A stretch of 64,000 nt of DNA from Salipiger sp. H15 (lineage in GTDB: Bacteria > Pseudomonadota > Alphaproteobacteria > Rhodobacterales > Rhodobacteraceae): NCBI RefSeq assembly GCF_040409955.1, contig NZ_CP123387.1, positions 258,787 to 322,786 on the forward strand. The letters are read 5' to 3'. Numbering within the stretch: position 1 is the stretch's first letter; every line of letters begins with the position of its first letter. Of the stretch, positions 32,734 to 41,818 are shown in pieces. The notes under the pieces were generated by a model. The model did not search any database. It had not been told where the DNA came from and was given only the letters and a program-made list of their open reading frames with translations. Both the position numbers and the translations under genes were made by a program.

Positions 32734-33669
32734 CTAGACCAGCAGGCCGGGCAGTTTCCCGGCGTCCGCGGCCTCGTGGCAATGATCGATGAAGGCCTGG
32801 ATCGTGCGCGACACATGGGCCGCGCGCGACATCGCGATCCCGAGTTGAAGCGGACGAACGTCGCTGTTCAGGGGAATGAACTTCAACAACTTTCCGTCCA
32901 TGGCCGAATCCGAGACCGTCCGCATGTTCGAGATGCCGAAGCCGAAGCCGTTGGCGACGAGGCTGCGCTGAACCGAGACCTCGCTGGTGCGCTCGGCGAT
33001 CCGCGGGCGACGCCCGAGGGCGCGGAAGAAGGACAGGAAATAGTCCGAGCTGTGCGGCAGATCGAGAAGGATCATGTCATGATCCACAAGGTCATCGATG
33101 GCCAGCTCGCGGCGCGGGGCCAACGGGTGCGCGACGTCGACCATCACGTAGGGCGGCAGGGACTGCAGGGGCTGGAAGTCGATATCGCTCGGCAACGACA
33201 GGTCGTAGGTCAGCGCGACATCGATGCGCGACGAGCGCAGAGCATCGAAGATCTGCGCCTGGTCCAGCTCGACCTGGGCGAAATCGACGCTTTCGTACTT
33301 GTCGACGAAGCTGCGGCGGAGCTGGGGCACCATCAGCTGGACGAAGGTGCGCATGCACCCGACCCGGAGCGAGCCACGTACGCTGCCGGTGTAGATATGC
33401 GCCATGTCGTTGAGCTTGTCGGCGGCTTCGATGACGGCGCGGGCCTGCTCGATGAAGCTCTCGCCGGCGGGGGTCAGCACCGAACCCTGCGAGTGGCGGC
33501 GGGTGAAGAGCTGCACCCCGAATCCGGCTTCGAGCTGGGCGATGGCCGAGGACATCGAGGGCGCGGTGACGTTCACCTTGTCCGCCGCTAGGGCGATGCT
33601 GCCCGCTTCACCTACCGCGATGAAGTACTCGAGTTGTCGCAGGGTAAATCGGAGGGGCATGTCCTTCAC
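32734..33669 (-). CDS. LysR-family transcriptional regulator
   Basis: A 311-residue LysR regulator. The helix-turn-helix is FIAVGEAGSIALAADKVNVTAPSMSSAIAQLE (about residues 16-47), followed by the linker and a ligand-binding domain from about 95. A second possible start (MPLRFTLRQ) lies three codons in. It is the last gene of the minus-strand array from the polyamine-type ABC importer through DUF1028, 47 bases behind DUF1028, and probably regulates that array. The helix-turn-helix deviates little from the consensus. Confidence 0.88.
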   Translation of the reverse strand: MKDMPLRFTLRQLEYFIAVGEAGSIALAADKVNVTAPSMSSAIAQLEAGFGVQLFTRRHSQGSVLTPAGESFIEQARAVIEAADKLNDMAHIYTGSVRGSLRVGCMRTFVQLMVPQLRRSFVDKYESVDFAQVELDQAQIFDALRSSRIDVALTYDLSLPSDIDFQPLQSLPPYVMVDVAHPLAPRRELAIDDLVDHDMILLDLPHSSDYFLSFFRALGRRPRIAERTSEVSVQRSLVANGFGFGISNMRTVSDSAMDGKLLKFIPLNSDVRPLQLGIAMSRAAHVSRTIQAFIDHCHEAADAGKLPGLLV

Positions 33670-33716
33670 CTTCTACTGACCGGACGGTCCTGAAACCGCC
33701 CGCGATGGCACTGTGC

Positions 33717-34391
33717 CTATTCATCACCCGGAACGCCATAGGAGGGCGCGTGCCCGGGATCGAGGGCCCGTGCCACGTAGTCATCCATCTGGGGCGCGTA
33801 AACTTCATAGGCGCCCTCGAGAGCGGCAACTGGGCAGTCCGGGGTCCAGTCGATGCGCAGGTCGGCAAGTGGCCAGCTCTGCGTATCGACCAGAAGCAGC
33901 CCGGCGGAGCGGACCGGTCCTGCCTCGCCACCCGCCTCGAGCCCGGCGCGGAGCGCGCCGACGAGCCTTGCGCCAAGATGGCCGGTGCTGTTCGAGAAGG
34001 CCTGCACCATGACCTCGGGCACCCCCGCGTCAGCAAGGAGGTTGCCAGCTGCCGCCGCGTCGCGGGTCTCGGCCTCGGACCACATGCCAAGGACCTTCTT
34101 GCCGGAATAGACGGCTGCCTGACCGGAGCGATCCACGGCCAGCACCTGCCGGAAGGCCATGTGCGCGCCGCGCCGCTCGAGGATCGCGAGCGCCTCGCGC
34201 GGGCTGGCGCCTTTTTCCATGAGCGCCAGCGCGTGGGGGCCGAGCCGCGGATCGGTGATGTTCTGCGTCGCGACGGCACCCACGCCCGCGCGTGCGAAGG
34301 CGCAGCGGGCCGCGACCGCCGGCGAGGACGACGAGATCGCGACGCCGAACATCCCGGTCTCGACGCAATGCCCGATGATGGAAAATGTCAT
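33717..34391 (-). CDS. DUF1028 family protein (Ntn-hydrolase-like fold)
   Basis: A 224-residue DUF1028 protein. The family start MTFSIIGHCVETGMFGVAISSSSPAVAARC and the GVGAVATQNITDP block are clear, as is GHLGARLVGALRAGLEAGGE. This family has an Ntn-hydrolase-like fold, is often encoded next to RidA, and has no established reaction. The ATG at 34391 gives the canonical start; the open frame extends upstream without similarity. Here it follows RidA by 86 bases. Confidence 0.87.
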   Translation of the reverse strand: MTFSIIGHCVETGMFGVAISSSSPAVAARCAFARAGVGAVATQNITDPRLGPHALALMEKGASPREALAILERRGAHMAFRQVLAVDRSGQAAVYSGKKVLGMWSEAETRDAAAAGNLLADAGVPEVMVQAFSNSTGHLGARLVGALRAGLEAGGEAGPVRSAGLLLVDTQSWPLADLRIDWTPDCPVAALEGAYEVYAPQMDDYVARALDPGHAPSYGVPGDE

Positions 34392-34477
34392 GTGACCTCC
34401 GAGGGGCGAGCTGCCCCCAGTAACTGTGTTGTCATCCTCGTGGCGGCGGCAGGTGGGAGCCCGCGCCGACCATGACG

Positions 34478-34894
34478 TCAATCGGGGATGACGGCGGTCG
34501 CATCGATTTCGACCAGCCATTCGGGACGGGCCAGCGCGACGACCACGAGCCCGGTGCAGACCGGGTGGACGCCCCTGATGTACTCGCCCATGGTCCGGTA
34601 GACCGCCTCGCGGTGCCGGACATCGGTGAGGTAGACCACCAGCTTCGTCACGTGGGCCATCTCGCCACCGCATTCCTCGACAAGCTGGCGGATGTTGCTC
34701 ATGACCTTGTGGGTCTGCTCGACCGGATCATTGCTCCTGATGTTCTCCGCGGTGTCGAGGTCCTGCGGGCATTGGCCGCGAAGGTAGATCGTCGTGCCGC
34801 CCCTGGTGACCACGGCCTGCGCCAGATCATTGTCGAGCTTCTGCTCGGGGTAGGTGTCGCGGGTGTTGAACTTGCGGTGCCGGAGATGCGCCAT
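34478..34894 (-). CDS. RidA/YjgF-family enamine/imine deaminase
   Basis: A 138-residue RidA-family protein. The C-terminal block VVVALARPEWLVEIDATAVI contains the conserved active-site Arg (about residue 124) and Glu, and VTKLVVYLTDVRHREAVYRTM is the standard central motif. RidA hydrolyses reactive 2-aminoacrylate-type enamines or imines formed by PLP enzymes or amino acid oxidases. Length is normal. Between GST (48 bases upstream) and DUF1028, it suggests that the imported substrate is an amine or amino acid. Confidence 0.9.
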   Translation of the reverse strand: MAHLRHRKFNTRDTYPEQKLDNDLAQAVVTRGGTTIYLRGQCPQDLDTAENIRSNDPVEQTHKVMSNIRQLVEECGGEMAHVTKLVVYLTDVRHREAVYRTMGEYIRGVHPVCTGLVVVALARPEWLVEIDATAVIPD

Positions 34895-34942
34895 GGTTGG
34901 GTGACTTTCTGAAAAGGGGCACGAAGCCCGCTGGAGATGGGG

Positions 34943-35554
34943 TCAGGCAGAGGGCCGGGTGGCGCGCATTGCCGGCCGGGACTCGAAGGCGTCATGCCAG
35001 TCGGCGAGTGCCGGATGCGCGCTGCGCCAGTCGAGATCGGGAAAACGGAAGCCGAGCCATCCGAGGGCGCAGCCACAGCTGATCGCGCCGATGTCATGGC
35101 AGTCGGGTGCAGGCAGGTCGGCATCCATCGCGGCGAGCGCATCGAAGACCTTTTCCCGCTGCTTCTCGATCCAGAGCGCCCAGCGATGATCCTCGGGGCG
35201 GACCAGCGTCTCGTAGCGGATCAGCAATGCCGCATCGAGCAGCCCGTCCGCCAGCGCCTGCCGGCGCAACGCCGTCCAACGCGCGGGTCCGGGAGCCGGG
35301 AACAGGCCACCGCCGCAGGTGCTGTCGAGATATTCGCAAATCACCCGGCTGTCATAGAGCGGCGTGCCGTCCGCGGTCTGCGCCGCCGGCACCTTGGCCA
35401 GCGGGTTGGCCTGCTGGATCGAGAGATCCCGCTCCACCGGATGGGCAGCGGTGTTGCGGAGTTCGATCTCGTCCGCGATCCCCAGCTCATGCGCCACCGC
35501 CATGACCTTGCGCACGAAGGGAGAGGCCGAGCCCCAGAACAGCGTCAGGGTCAT
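34943..35554 (-). CDS. Glutathione S-transferase
   Basis: A 203-residue soluble GST. The thioredoxin-fold domain (1-80) has the active-site Ser region WGSASPFVRKVMAVAHELG, a cis-Pro in AKVPAAQ, and the gamma-Glu-binding YDSRVICEYLD. The helical domain follows. It overlaps the quinone oxidoreductase gene by four bases, so the two are coupled; they could detoxify an electrophile or quinone from the pathway. Zeta- or beta-type assignment is not possible from motifs alone. Confidence 0.88.
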   Translation of the reverse strand: MTLTLFWGSASPFVRKVMAVAHELGIADEIELRNTAAHPVERDLSIQQANPLAKVPAAQTADGTPLYDSRVICEYLDSTCGGGLFPAPGPARWTALRRQALADGLLDAALLIRYETLVRPEDHRWALWIEKQREKVFDALAAMDADLPAPDCHDIGAISCGCALGWLGFRFPDLDWRSAHPALADWHDAFESRPAMRATRPSA

Positions 35555-36561
35555 GCCGCGGCCCCGTCGATCACGAGGGCGATCTTGCCGAAGTTCTGCC
35601 CGCTCTCGAGCAGAAGGTGCGCGGCTTGTGCCTCGGCCAGCGGCAGCGCCTTGGACAGCACCGGGCGGACCTTACCGGAACCGATCAGCGGCAGCAGCTG
35701 CGCGCGCACCCTGGTGGCGATCATGGCCTTTTCCGCATCGCTCTTGGGGCGCAGGGTCGAGGAACTGAGCCATAACCCCTTGCGCATCACCAGGCCAAGA
35801 TCGACCGGTGCCATCATGCCCGTCATGAAGGAGAGCCCGATATGGCGCCCGCCCGGCGCCATGCAGGCGAGGTGCCTGTTGACGGCGTCACCGCCGAGAA
35901 TGTCGAGCACCACGTCGACCCCGGCGTCCGCGGTCAGGCGCATCACCTCGGCGGCGAGGTCGGCGCTGCGGTAGTCGATGGCGTGGACGCCCATCGCCGC
36001 GAGGCGGGCGCATTTCTCGGGGCCGCCCGCTGTCACGATGACCTCGGCGCCGATTGCCTTCGCGAGTTGCAGCGCGAGCGTGCCGATGCCGCTGGCGCCG
36101 CCCTCGATCAGGACCCGGTCACCGGCCTTGAGCGCGCCGCGGTCAAAGAGGTTGTGCCAGATGGTGAAGAGCCCCTCGGGCAGCACCGCCGCCTCGGCAA
36201 GGCTTACCCCGTCGGGCACCGGCAGGCACTGGTCGGCCTTCGCGGTGACCTTCGTGGCGTAGCCGCCGGCCTTGACCAGCGCCATGACCCGGGTGCCGAT
36301 CAGCGCCGGGTCGACGGCTTCTCCCACGGCCTCGACGGTGCCGGAGACCTCCAGCCCGAGGATGTCGGAGACATCCGCAGGGGCGGGCAGGGCTCCGGAG
36401 CGCTGCATGAGATCGGGACGGTTCACGCCCGCCGCCGCGGTGCGGATCAACAGCTCTCCGGCGCCCGGCGCGGCGATGCTGCGCTGCACCAGCTCGAGCA
36501 CTTCGGGGCCGCCGGTGCCGTTCGCGATCACGGCGGAGATGGTCTGTCCCAGGTCGGTCAT
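35551..36561 (-). CDS. NAD(P)H:quinone oxidoreductase, PIG3-type medium-chain reductase
   Basis: A 336-residue zinc-independent medium-chain reductase. The family features are GVNRPDLMQRSGALP (about residue 45), VLIEGGASGIGTLALQLAKAIGAEVIVTAG (NADPH fold, about 144-173) and LDILGGDAVNRHLACMAPGGR. Zinc ligands are absent, as usual for the quinone/crotonyl-CoA-type group. The start at 36561 overlaps the ABC ATPase stop by four bases; upstream open frame is spurious. Reduces quinones or alpha,beta-unsaturated carbonyls; true substrate unknown. Confidence 0.88.
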   Translation of the reverse strand: MTDLGQTISAVIANGTGGPEVLELVQRSIAAPGAGELLIRTAAAGVNRPDLMQRSGALPAPADVSDILGLEVSGTVEAVGEAVDPALIGTRVMALVKAGGYATKVTAKADQCLPVPDGVSLAEAAVLPEGLFTIWHNLFDRGALKAGDRVLIEGGASGIGTLALQLAKAIGAEVIVTAGGPEKCARLAAMGVHAIDYRSADLAAEVMRLTADAGVDVVLDILGGDAVNRHLACMAPGGRHIGLSFMTGMMAPVDLGLVMRKGLWLSSSTLRPKSDAEKAMIATRVRAQLLPLIGSGKVRPVLSKALPLAEAQAAHLLLESGQNFGKIALVIDGAAA

Positions 36562-37694
36562 GCGGCGGCCCCCTTGTCTTGCCTGGCATAGATCGCCGGC
36601 CCGGATTGCGGCAGCGCAATGCCGACGGCGGTGCCTGCCGGCAGCGCCTGGCGCGAGGGCACACGCAGCATCACGCGGCGATCTTCTCCAGCCGCGGACC
36701 GGCAATCGAGATGCAGCTCGGCATAGCTTCCCTGGTAGACCGAAAGAGCCACGCTGGCCGGGATGGTGCCAGGCGTGCCCGCCTCGGCAAGTGCGCAATG
36801 TTCAGGACGCACGAACAGCGTCACGGGGCCGGGTGCGGGCAGCTCATCCTGATAGGCGTGGACCGAGAGCGGCGTGCCACCGACCGACAGCGCGACACAG
36901 GCACCGTCGCGGCTGAGCAGTTCGGCGTCGAACAGGTTGGCATCACCGACGAAGGTCGAGACGAACTGGTTCCGTGGTTGGTCGTAGATCTCGCTCGGGG
37001 TGCCGATCTGGCGGATGCGGCCGCGCGACATCACGGCGATCCGGTCGGACATGCTGAGCGCCTCGCCCTGATCGTGGGTGACGAAGACCGTGGTCAGGCC
37101 GAGCCGGGTCTGGATCTCCTTCAGCTCGACCTGCATGGCGGTGCGCAGATTGCGGTCGAGCGCCGAGAACGGCTCGTCGAGCAGCAGCACCCGGGGACGG
37201 ATCACCAGCGCCCGGGCCAGGGCCACGCGTTGCTGCTGGCCGCCCGAGAGCTGCCGGGGTCGGCGGTCGGCGAAGTCCTCGAGCTTGACGAGCGCCAGCG
37301 CCTCGCGGACGCGCTGCGCAATCTCGGCCTTGGGCACCCGGCGCGTCCGCAGCCCGTAGGCGACGTTCTGCGCCACGCTCATGTGCGGGAACAGCGCGTA
37401 GTTCTGGAAGACGATGCCGATCTCGCGCTGATGCGGCGGCACCTGCGTGACGAGGTCGCGTTCGATGAACAGCTCGCCCTTGTCGGCCTCGAGAAAGCCC
37501 GCGATCAGGTTGAGCAGCGTGGTCTTGCCGCAGCCCGACGGGCCGAGCAGCGTCAGGAACTCGCCGCGCCGGATCTTCAGCCAGACCGGCTCGAGCGCGA
37601 CGATGCCGGAGAAGGACTTCGAGACCCCGTCGATCTGGACAGCGGGATGCTCCCGGGTGGGTTGCGGCGCGGCGGCAGAGATCTCACTCGACAT
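36558..37694 (-). CDS. ABC transporter ATP-binding protein, PotA-like
   Basis: ATPase of a spermidine/putrescine-type (PotABCD-like) importer, 378 residues. Walker A GPSGCGKTT at residues 51-59, Q-loop Gln97, signature LSGGQQQR at 149-156, Walker B VLLLDEP at about 169-175, and a C-terminal TOBE domain (about 280-365) are present. The start overlaps the permease stop by 11 bases. The family carries polyamines, but also amino acids, thiamine, opines and other cations; the ligand is not fixed by sequence. Confidence 0.92.
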   Translation of the reverse strand: MSSEISAAAPQPTREHPAVQIDGVSKSFSGIVALEPVWLKIRRGEFLTLLGPSGCGKTTLLNLIAGFLEADKGELFIERDLVTQVPPHQREIGIVFQNYALFPHMSVAQNVAYGLRTRRVPKAEIAQRVREALALVKLEDFADRRPRQLSGGQQQRVALARALVIRPRVLLLDEPFSALDRNLRTAMQVELKEIQTRLGLTTVFVTHDQGEALSMSDRIAVMSRGRIRQIGTPSEIYDQPRNQFVSTFVGDANLFDAELLSRDGACVALSVGGTPLSVHAYQDELPAPGPVTLFVRPEHCALAEAGTPGTIPASVALSVYQGSYAELHLDCRSAAGEDRRVMLRVPSRQALPAGTAVGIALPQSGPAIYARQDKGAAA

Positions 37695-38493
37695 TGAGGA
37701 CCTTTTCGAGACGGAAGAACTTGTGGACGATCAGCAGGATGAGGGCGACCACGATGACGTAGATCACCGAAACGGCGGCGAGCGTGGGATCGGCATATTC
37801 GCGGACGTAGTTGTACATCGCGACCGGCAGCGTCTGGGTGCGCTGGTTGACCACAAAGAGCGACGCGGTGAACTCGTTGAACGACAGGATCGCCGCGAAG
37901 AGCCCGCCCGAGATCAAGCCGGGCATCAGCAGGGGCAGGGTGATGGTCAGCAGGACGTGGCGCGGCCCGGCCCCGAGGCTCTCGGCGGCCTGCTCGTAGC
38001 GGCGTTCGAAGTTCTGCAGCGACACGTAGACCGAGCGGACGACAAAGGGCATGACGATGATCACGTGCACGGCCACCACGAGCCACATCGACCGCGGCAG
38101 CGAGGCCGCCGCCGACAGGATCAGCAGGCCGAGGCCGATGGTGAAATTCGGGATCACCAGCGACGACATCAGGATGCCATTGAGCAGGCCCTTGAGCGGG
38201 AACTCGTAGCGGTTCAGGACGTAGGCAAAGCCGGCCCCGGCGATCAACGCGATCACCGCACCGAAGGCAGCGATCCTGAGCGAGTTCAGAAGCCCCTCGC
38301 CGAAATCGCGGTATTCGAAGGCATTGGCATACCAGCGCAGCGACCAGCTCTTCGGCGGGAAGCTCAAGATGGCCCCGTCATTGAACGACGCGATGGCGAC
38401 CACGACGAAGGGCAGCAGCACGAAGCCGAGGATCAGCGTCAACAGGATGCGTCCGGACCAGTCGAGCAGGTGGTCGAGGGGTGTCTTCTTCAT
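37684..38493 (-). CDS. ABC permease, PotC-like
   Basis: Inner-membrane permease of 269 residues with six membrane segments from residue 16. The coupling loop YEQAAESLGAGPRHVLLTITLPLLMPGL (about 168-195) is the EAA motif. N-terminus (VVVAIASFNDGAILSFPPKSWSLRWYANAF) matches PotC-type permeases. Chosen start at 38493 is 2 bases after the preceding permease stop; the open frame upstream is not homologous. Confidence 0.9.
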   Translation of the reverse strand: MKKTPLDHLLDWSGRILLTLILGFVLLPFVVVAIASFNDGAILSFPPKSWSLRWYANAFEYRDFGEGLLNSLRIAAFGAVIALIAGAGFAYVLNRYEFPLKGLLNGILMSSLVIPNFTIGLGLLILSAAASLPRSMWLVVAVHVIIVMPFVVRSVYVSLQNFERRYEQAAESLGAGPRHVLLTITLPLLMPGLISGGLFAAILSFNEFTASLFVVNQRTQTLPVAMYNYVREYADPTLAAVSVIYVIVVALILLIVHKFFRLEKVLNVE

Positions 38494-38495
38494 TG

Positions 38496-39347
38496 TCAGT
38501 GCGCTCCCATCCGTTCGAGCTTGCGGATGCCGGTGTTGAAAAGGGCCAGCACGGCGACGGTGAAGAGCAACCCGACCAGCGACAGCGATGCGGCCAGCGG
38601 GAAGTTGAACGACGCGAAGCCGACCTGGTAGACCAGCGTCGAGATCGTCTGCACCTGCCCGCCGCCGATCATCTGCGGTGTCGCGAAGGCCGAGAAGGTC
38701 CAGGCGAAGGCGGTGGAGGTTGCGGCGACGATGCCGGGGATCGAAAGCGGCAGGGTGACAGTCAGGAAGACCTGCACCCGTCCGGCGCCCAGCGAGGTGG
38801 CGGCGCGCTCGAGATTGCGGTCGATGTGCGAGAGTGCGGCGGCCAGCATCACCACCACGATCGGCAGGGTGAAATGAACCAGCGCGATGACCACGCCGGG
38901 CACCGTGAACATGAACGAGACCGGCCGGTCGATGATGCCCAGCTGCATCAGCGTGGCATTCACGAAGCCCCGGTTGCCAAGCACGATCATCCACGAATAG
39001 GTGCGGACGATCTCTCCTAGGAAGAGCGGCGTGAGCGAGATCAGCAGGATCGCGCTGCGCAGTCCGGCGCTCCTGGCGCGGACCATGGCGTAGGCCAGCG
39101 GGTAGCCGATCAGGAGCGTGAACAGCGCGGTCCAGACGCACAGCATGACCGTGTTCAGGAAGGCCTGACCGTAGACCAGTTTCCACAGCGTGGTGAAGTT
39201 TTCCAGCGTGAAGCCGCCGGGTTCGAGAGAGCCGGGCACGTGCGCGCGCAGGCTGTATTGCACGATGGCAAGAAACGAGGCCGCGATTCCGAATGCGATG
39301 AGGATCGACGGCGAGGCAAACCAGCCAAGAAAGGGGCGTTTCGACAT
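38496..39347 (-). CDS. ABC permease, PotB-like
   Basis: Inner-membrane permease of 283 residues. Six membrane segments start at residue 15; the periplasmic lead SLRAHVPGSLEPGGFTLENF is typical of PotB-type subunits. The coupling loop LERAATSLGAGRVQVFLTVTLPLSIPG sits at about 175-201. It pairs with the PotC-like permease immediately downstream and follows the binding protein by 100 bases. Confidence 0.9.
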   Translation of the reverse strand: MSKRPFLGWFASPSILIAFGIAASFLAIVQYSLRAHVPGSLEPGGFTLENFTTLWKLVYGQAFLNTVMLCVWTALFTLLIGYPLAYAMVRARSAGLRSAILLISLTPLFLGEIVRTYSWMIVLGNRGFVNATLMQLGIIDRPVSFMFTVPGVVIALVHFTLPIVVVMLAAALSHIDRNLERAATSLGAGRVQVFLTVTLPLSIPGIVAATSTAFAWTFSAFATPQMIGGGQVQTISTLVYQVGFASFNFPLAASLSLVGLLFTVAVLALFNTGIRKLERMGAH

Positions 39348-39447
39348 GCGGGGCGTCTGCTCCTGTGGAAGGATGTCCCGGCAGCGCTGCGGCTGCCGGG
39401 ACGGATCGGGCTCGGGGCGCGCGCAATCGCGGCCGCGCCGGTGGCGA

Positions 39448-40473
39448 TCAGTTGCCCGCGATCATGTTCTCCGAGAACCACTTGCGCCATTCGGCGGTCT
39501 TCTCGGCGCGCAGCTCGTGCGGGATGATGAGGGTCTGGGTTTCCCACTGCTCGGGCGTAGTGAAGATGCCGGGCAGCTCGGCGAGCTCCTCGGGAAGCAC
39601 GACGTTCGAGACCACCGGGCTGCCCTTCTTGATCTCGGCGATCTGCGCCTGGACTTCGGGGTCGAGGGCGGCGTTGATGAACTTGTAGGCGAGGTCTTCC
39701 TTCTCGGTGCCGGCGGTGATGCCCATCGTGTCGACACCCAGAACCGCGCCCTCCTTGGGGATCGCCAGCTGCACGTCGAGTCCTTCCGACTGCATGTGGT
39801 AGGCGTTCATCGACAGCATGATCTGGACCGGGGTCTCGCCCGTCGACAGCAGCTGCTGCGAGTTTGCGTCGTTGGTGTAGAACGCCTTGAAGTTCGGCTT
39901 GAGCGCCAGCAGCTTGTCGGTCGCATCCTGCCAGTTCTCGATGTCGACGCCCTCGAGCTTGGCAGCGACCGAGATGATGTGCGACGGGTCGAAATCGGGT
40001 GCCGCGATCATGCCTTCGAGCTCGGGCGACCACAGGTCTTCCCAGCTGTCGAAACTGATGCCGTCGGGCAGAAGCTCGGGCAGGTAGCCGATGGTGTAGA
40101 CATAGGCCCAGGCACCGATATGCGACGGGCTGATCTTGGCCTGCTCCACGAGGTTCACGGCATTCGGGATGCGCGACATGTCAAGTTCCTCGAAGAGGCC
40201 GTCATTGCGATAGAGCCAGCCGATGTGCGAGGTGGTGAAGGTGACGTCGCTTTCCGGGGCGTCCCGGTTCAGCATCGCCTGGTTCAGACGGTCGATAGTG
40301 CCGCCGGTGATGAATTCGACCTCGACGCCGGTTTCCTCGGTGAACTTCTTGGCGATGGTCTGGTCGATCAGGTCACGGAAGCTGCCGCCCCAGCTGCTGA
40401 CAACCAGGGTCTCGGCAAAGGCGGCGGGCGCGAGCAAGCTCAGCGCGGCGGCGGACAGAAGGAGTCGTTTCAT
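39448..40473 (-). CDS. ABC substrate-binding protein, PotD-like
   Basis: Periplasmic binding protein of 341 residues. The signal peptide (MKRLLLSAAALSLLAPAAFA) is cleaved at about residue 20. The mature start ETLVVSSWGGSFRDLIDQTIAKKF is the typical polyamine/opine-type pattern, with a DVTFTTSHIGWLYRNDGL block and WEDLWSPELEGMIAAPDF. An ATG 17 codons upstream (40524) is rejected because the signal peptide begins at 40473. First gene of the transporter array. An ancestral polyamine role is likely, but many paralogues bind other cations or carboxylates. Confidence 0.9.
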   Translation of the reverse strand: MKRLLLSAAALSLLAPAAFAETLVVSSWGGSFRDLIDQTIAKKFTEETGVEVEFITGGTIDRLNQAMLNRDAPESDVTFTTSHIGWLYRNDGLFEELDMSRIPNAVNLVEQAKISPSHIGAWAYVYTIGYLPELLPDGISFDSWEDLWSPELEGMIAAPDFDPSHIISVAAKLEGVDIENWQDATDKLLALKPNFKAFYTNDANSQQLLSTGETPVQIMLSMNAYHMQSEGLDVQLAIPKEGAVLGVDTMGITAGTEKEDLAYKFINAALDPEVQAQIAEIKKGSPVVSNVVLPEELAELPGIFTTPEQWETQTLIIPHELRAEKTAEWRKWFSENMIAGN

Positions 40474-40882
40474 GATGGCTTTCCTGTTGGGTTGGGAAAT
40501 CGAATGGCGGTGCTCTGATGGCATGCCGGGTTATTGGCCGGATCGAGATGATCCGGCGGCTTTTCCGGCCCGCGCCTTTGACGCGGGCAAGAAAGAGTGG
40601 TGATCCGTCTCGCGGGACTGGCCCGCTTCTCTTCGCGGCGCGGCCGCAAGGTTACGTGCTTGGGCTGACCGGGCCCTTTGTCTGTGCTGGAGCCGGTCTC
40701 CTGCCGGTCGGCTCGTTTCTCATCCCCAAGGCTGCCCGAAGACCGCACGAGGCAATAATTGCTAATTTCAACTTCCTGATAAGGCTCCACCAAATGAACA
40801 TCGCAAATATCTGTTTTTACACGGATATTATCGGATTCCCCGGCGCCTTGCCGAAGCGTGAAATCGGCATTTTCCGCACTGC
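40474..40882. promoter_or_regulatory. Intergenic leader of the Pot-like operon with two tandem stem-loops
   Basis: 409 bases with no supported gene. GCCGGATC/GATCCGGC (40537-40544, 40550-40557) and GCCCGCG/CGCGGGC (40568-40574, 40582-40588) are two consecutive stem-loops within 120 bases of the binding-protein start. They could be a leftover terminator for the upstream ghrA operon or a leader structure. An AT-rich patch (40751-40830) is the likely promoter and contains the near-perfect palindrome GCAATAATTGC at 40752-40762. Confidence 0.45.
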
Positions 40883-41818
40883 CTAATATCCGCGCACCCT
40901 CGAGACGGTGTTGACCAATTCCTCGCCATTCTGCACAGCCCGGATGTTCGCGACGATCTGCGGCGCGGCGCTTTTCGGAAGCGCGACCGAGGCCAGATGC
41001 GGGGTGATCAGAACTCCGGGGAGTGTCCAGAGCGGGTGTTCAGGCACCAGCGGTTCGGCGGCGAAGACGTCCAGCGTCGCGCCGGAGAGATGGCCCGAGC
41101 GCAGCGCACCGACCAGGGCATCCTCGTCCACCACCTCGCCGCGCGAGAGGTTCACGAAGGCCGCACCCGGCCTCATCGCGGCAAAGGCAGAGGCTCCGAT
41201 CCGAGCGCGGGTCGCCGGTGTCAGCGGCAACATGCAGACCACGATGTCGGATTGCGCGAGCAAGTGGGGCAGGGCCTCGTCGCCGCAATGCACGGTGACC
41301 CCGGGCAGATCCTTCGGCCGGGTTGCCCAGCCATGGGTGTCAAAGCCCTGCCGCGCGATCTCGGTGGCCGCGAGCGCGCCCAGCTCGCCCAGTCCGAGTA
41401 CGGCGACCGAAATGTCCCCGGCCGCCTTCGGGTGCCTGTAGGCCCATTCGCGACGCGCCTGCGCGGCTTCGAAATGGGGAATCTCTCGGGCATGGCGCAG
41501 CACCGCGAAGAGCGCGAAACTGGCCATCATCTTTCCCATCTCCGGGTCCGACAGGCGGGTGATCGGCAGGTCGGGAAGGTCGTTTCGGGCGACCAGCCTG
41601 TCGACCCCGGCGCCGAGGTTGATCACCAGTTCGAGATTGGGAAAGCGGTCGAAGAACCCCTCCGGCGGCATCCACACGAGCGCGAAGCGCACCGTCTCGG
41701 GATCGGTGACGGCATCCGAGTTCTCGATCCGCACGTCGTCACCCAGAAGCGGGGCAAGCGCGGCGCGCCAGGGCTCGAAAGGATCGGGGCCGCTGTAGAA
41801 GACGAGCGTATCGGTCAT
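40883..41818 (-). CDS. D-2-hydroxyacid dehydrogenase, GhrA-like (glyoxylate/hydroxypyruvate reductase)
   Basis: A 311-residue D-isomer-specific 2-hydroxyacid dehydrogenase of the glyoxylate/hydroxypyruvate reductase A type. The Rossmann motif VAVLGLGELGALAA sits at about residue 138-151. NLSRGEVVDEDALVGAL carries the substrate Arg and LITPHLAS the catalytic His near residue 282. NLGAGVDRLVARNDLPD at about 85 is the GhrA signature. The start at 41818 overlaps the AroQ-like stop by four bases; a longer upstream frame is not homologous. Confidence 0.88.
   Translation of the reverse strand: MTDTLVFYSGPDPFEPWRAALAPLLGDDVRIENSDAVTDPETVRFALVWMPPEGFFDRFPNLELVINLGAGVDRLVARNDLPDLPITRLSDPEMGKMMASFALFAVLRHAREIPHFEAAQARREWAYRHPKAAGDISVAVLGLGELGALAATEIARQGFDTHGWATRPKDLPGVTVHCGDEALPHLLAQSDIVVCMLPLTPATRARIGASAFAAMRPGAAFVNLSRGEVVDEDALVGALRSGHLSGATLDVFAAEPLVPEHPLWTLPGVLITPHLASVALPKSAAPQIVANIRAVQNGEELVNTVSRVRGY

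Noticed and set aside
32405..32782. Possible transposase C-terminus on the minus strand
   Set aside because: Only about 20 residues are suggestive and they lack the catalytic part. Noted as a possible scar, not called.
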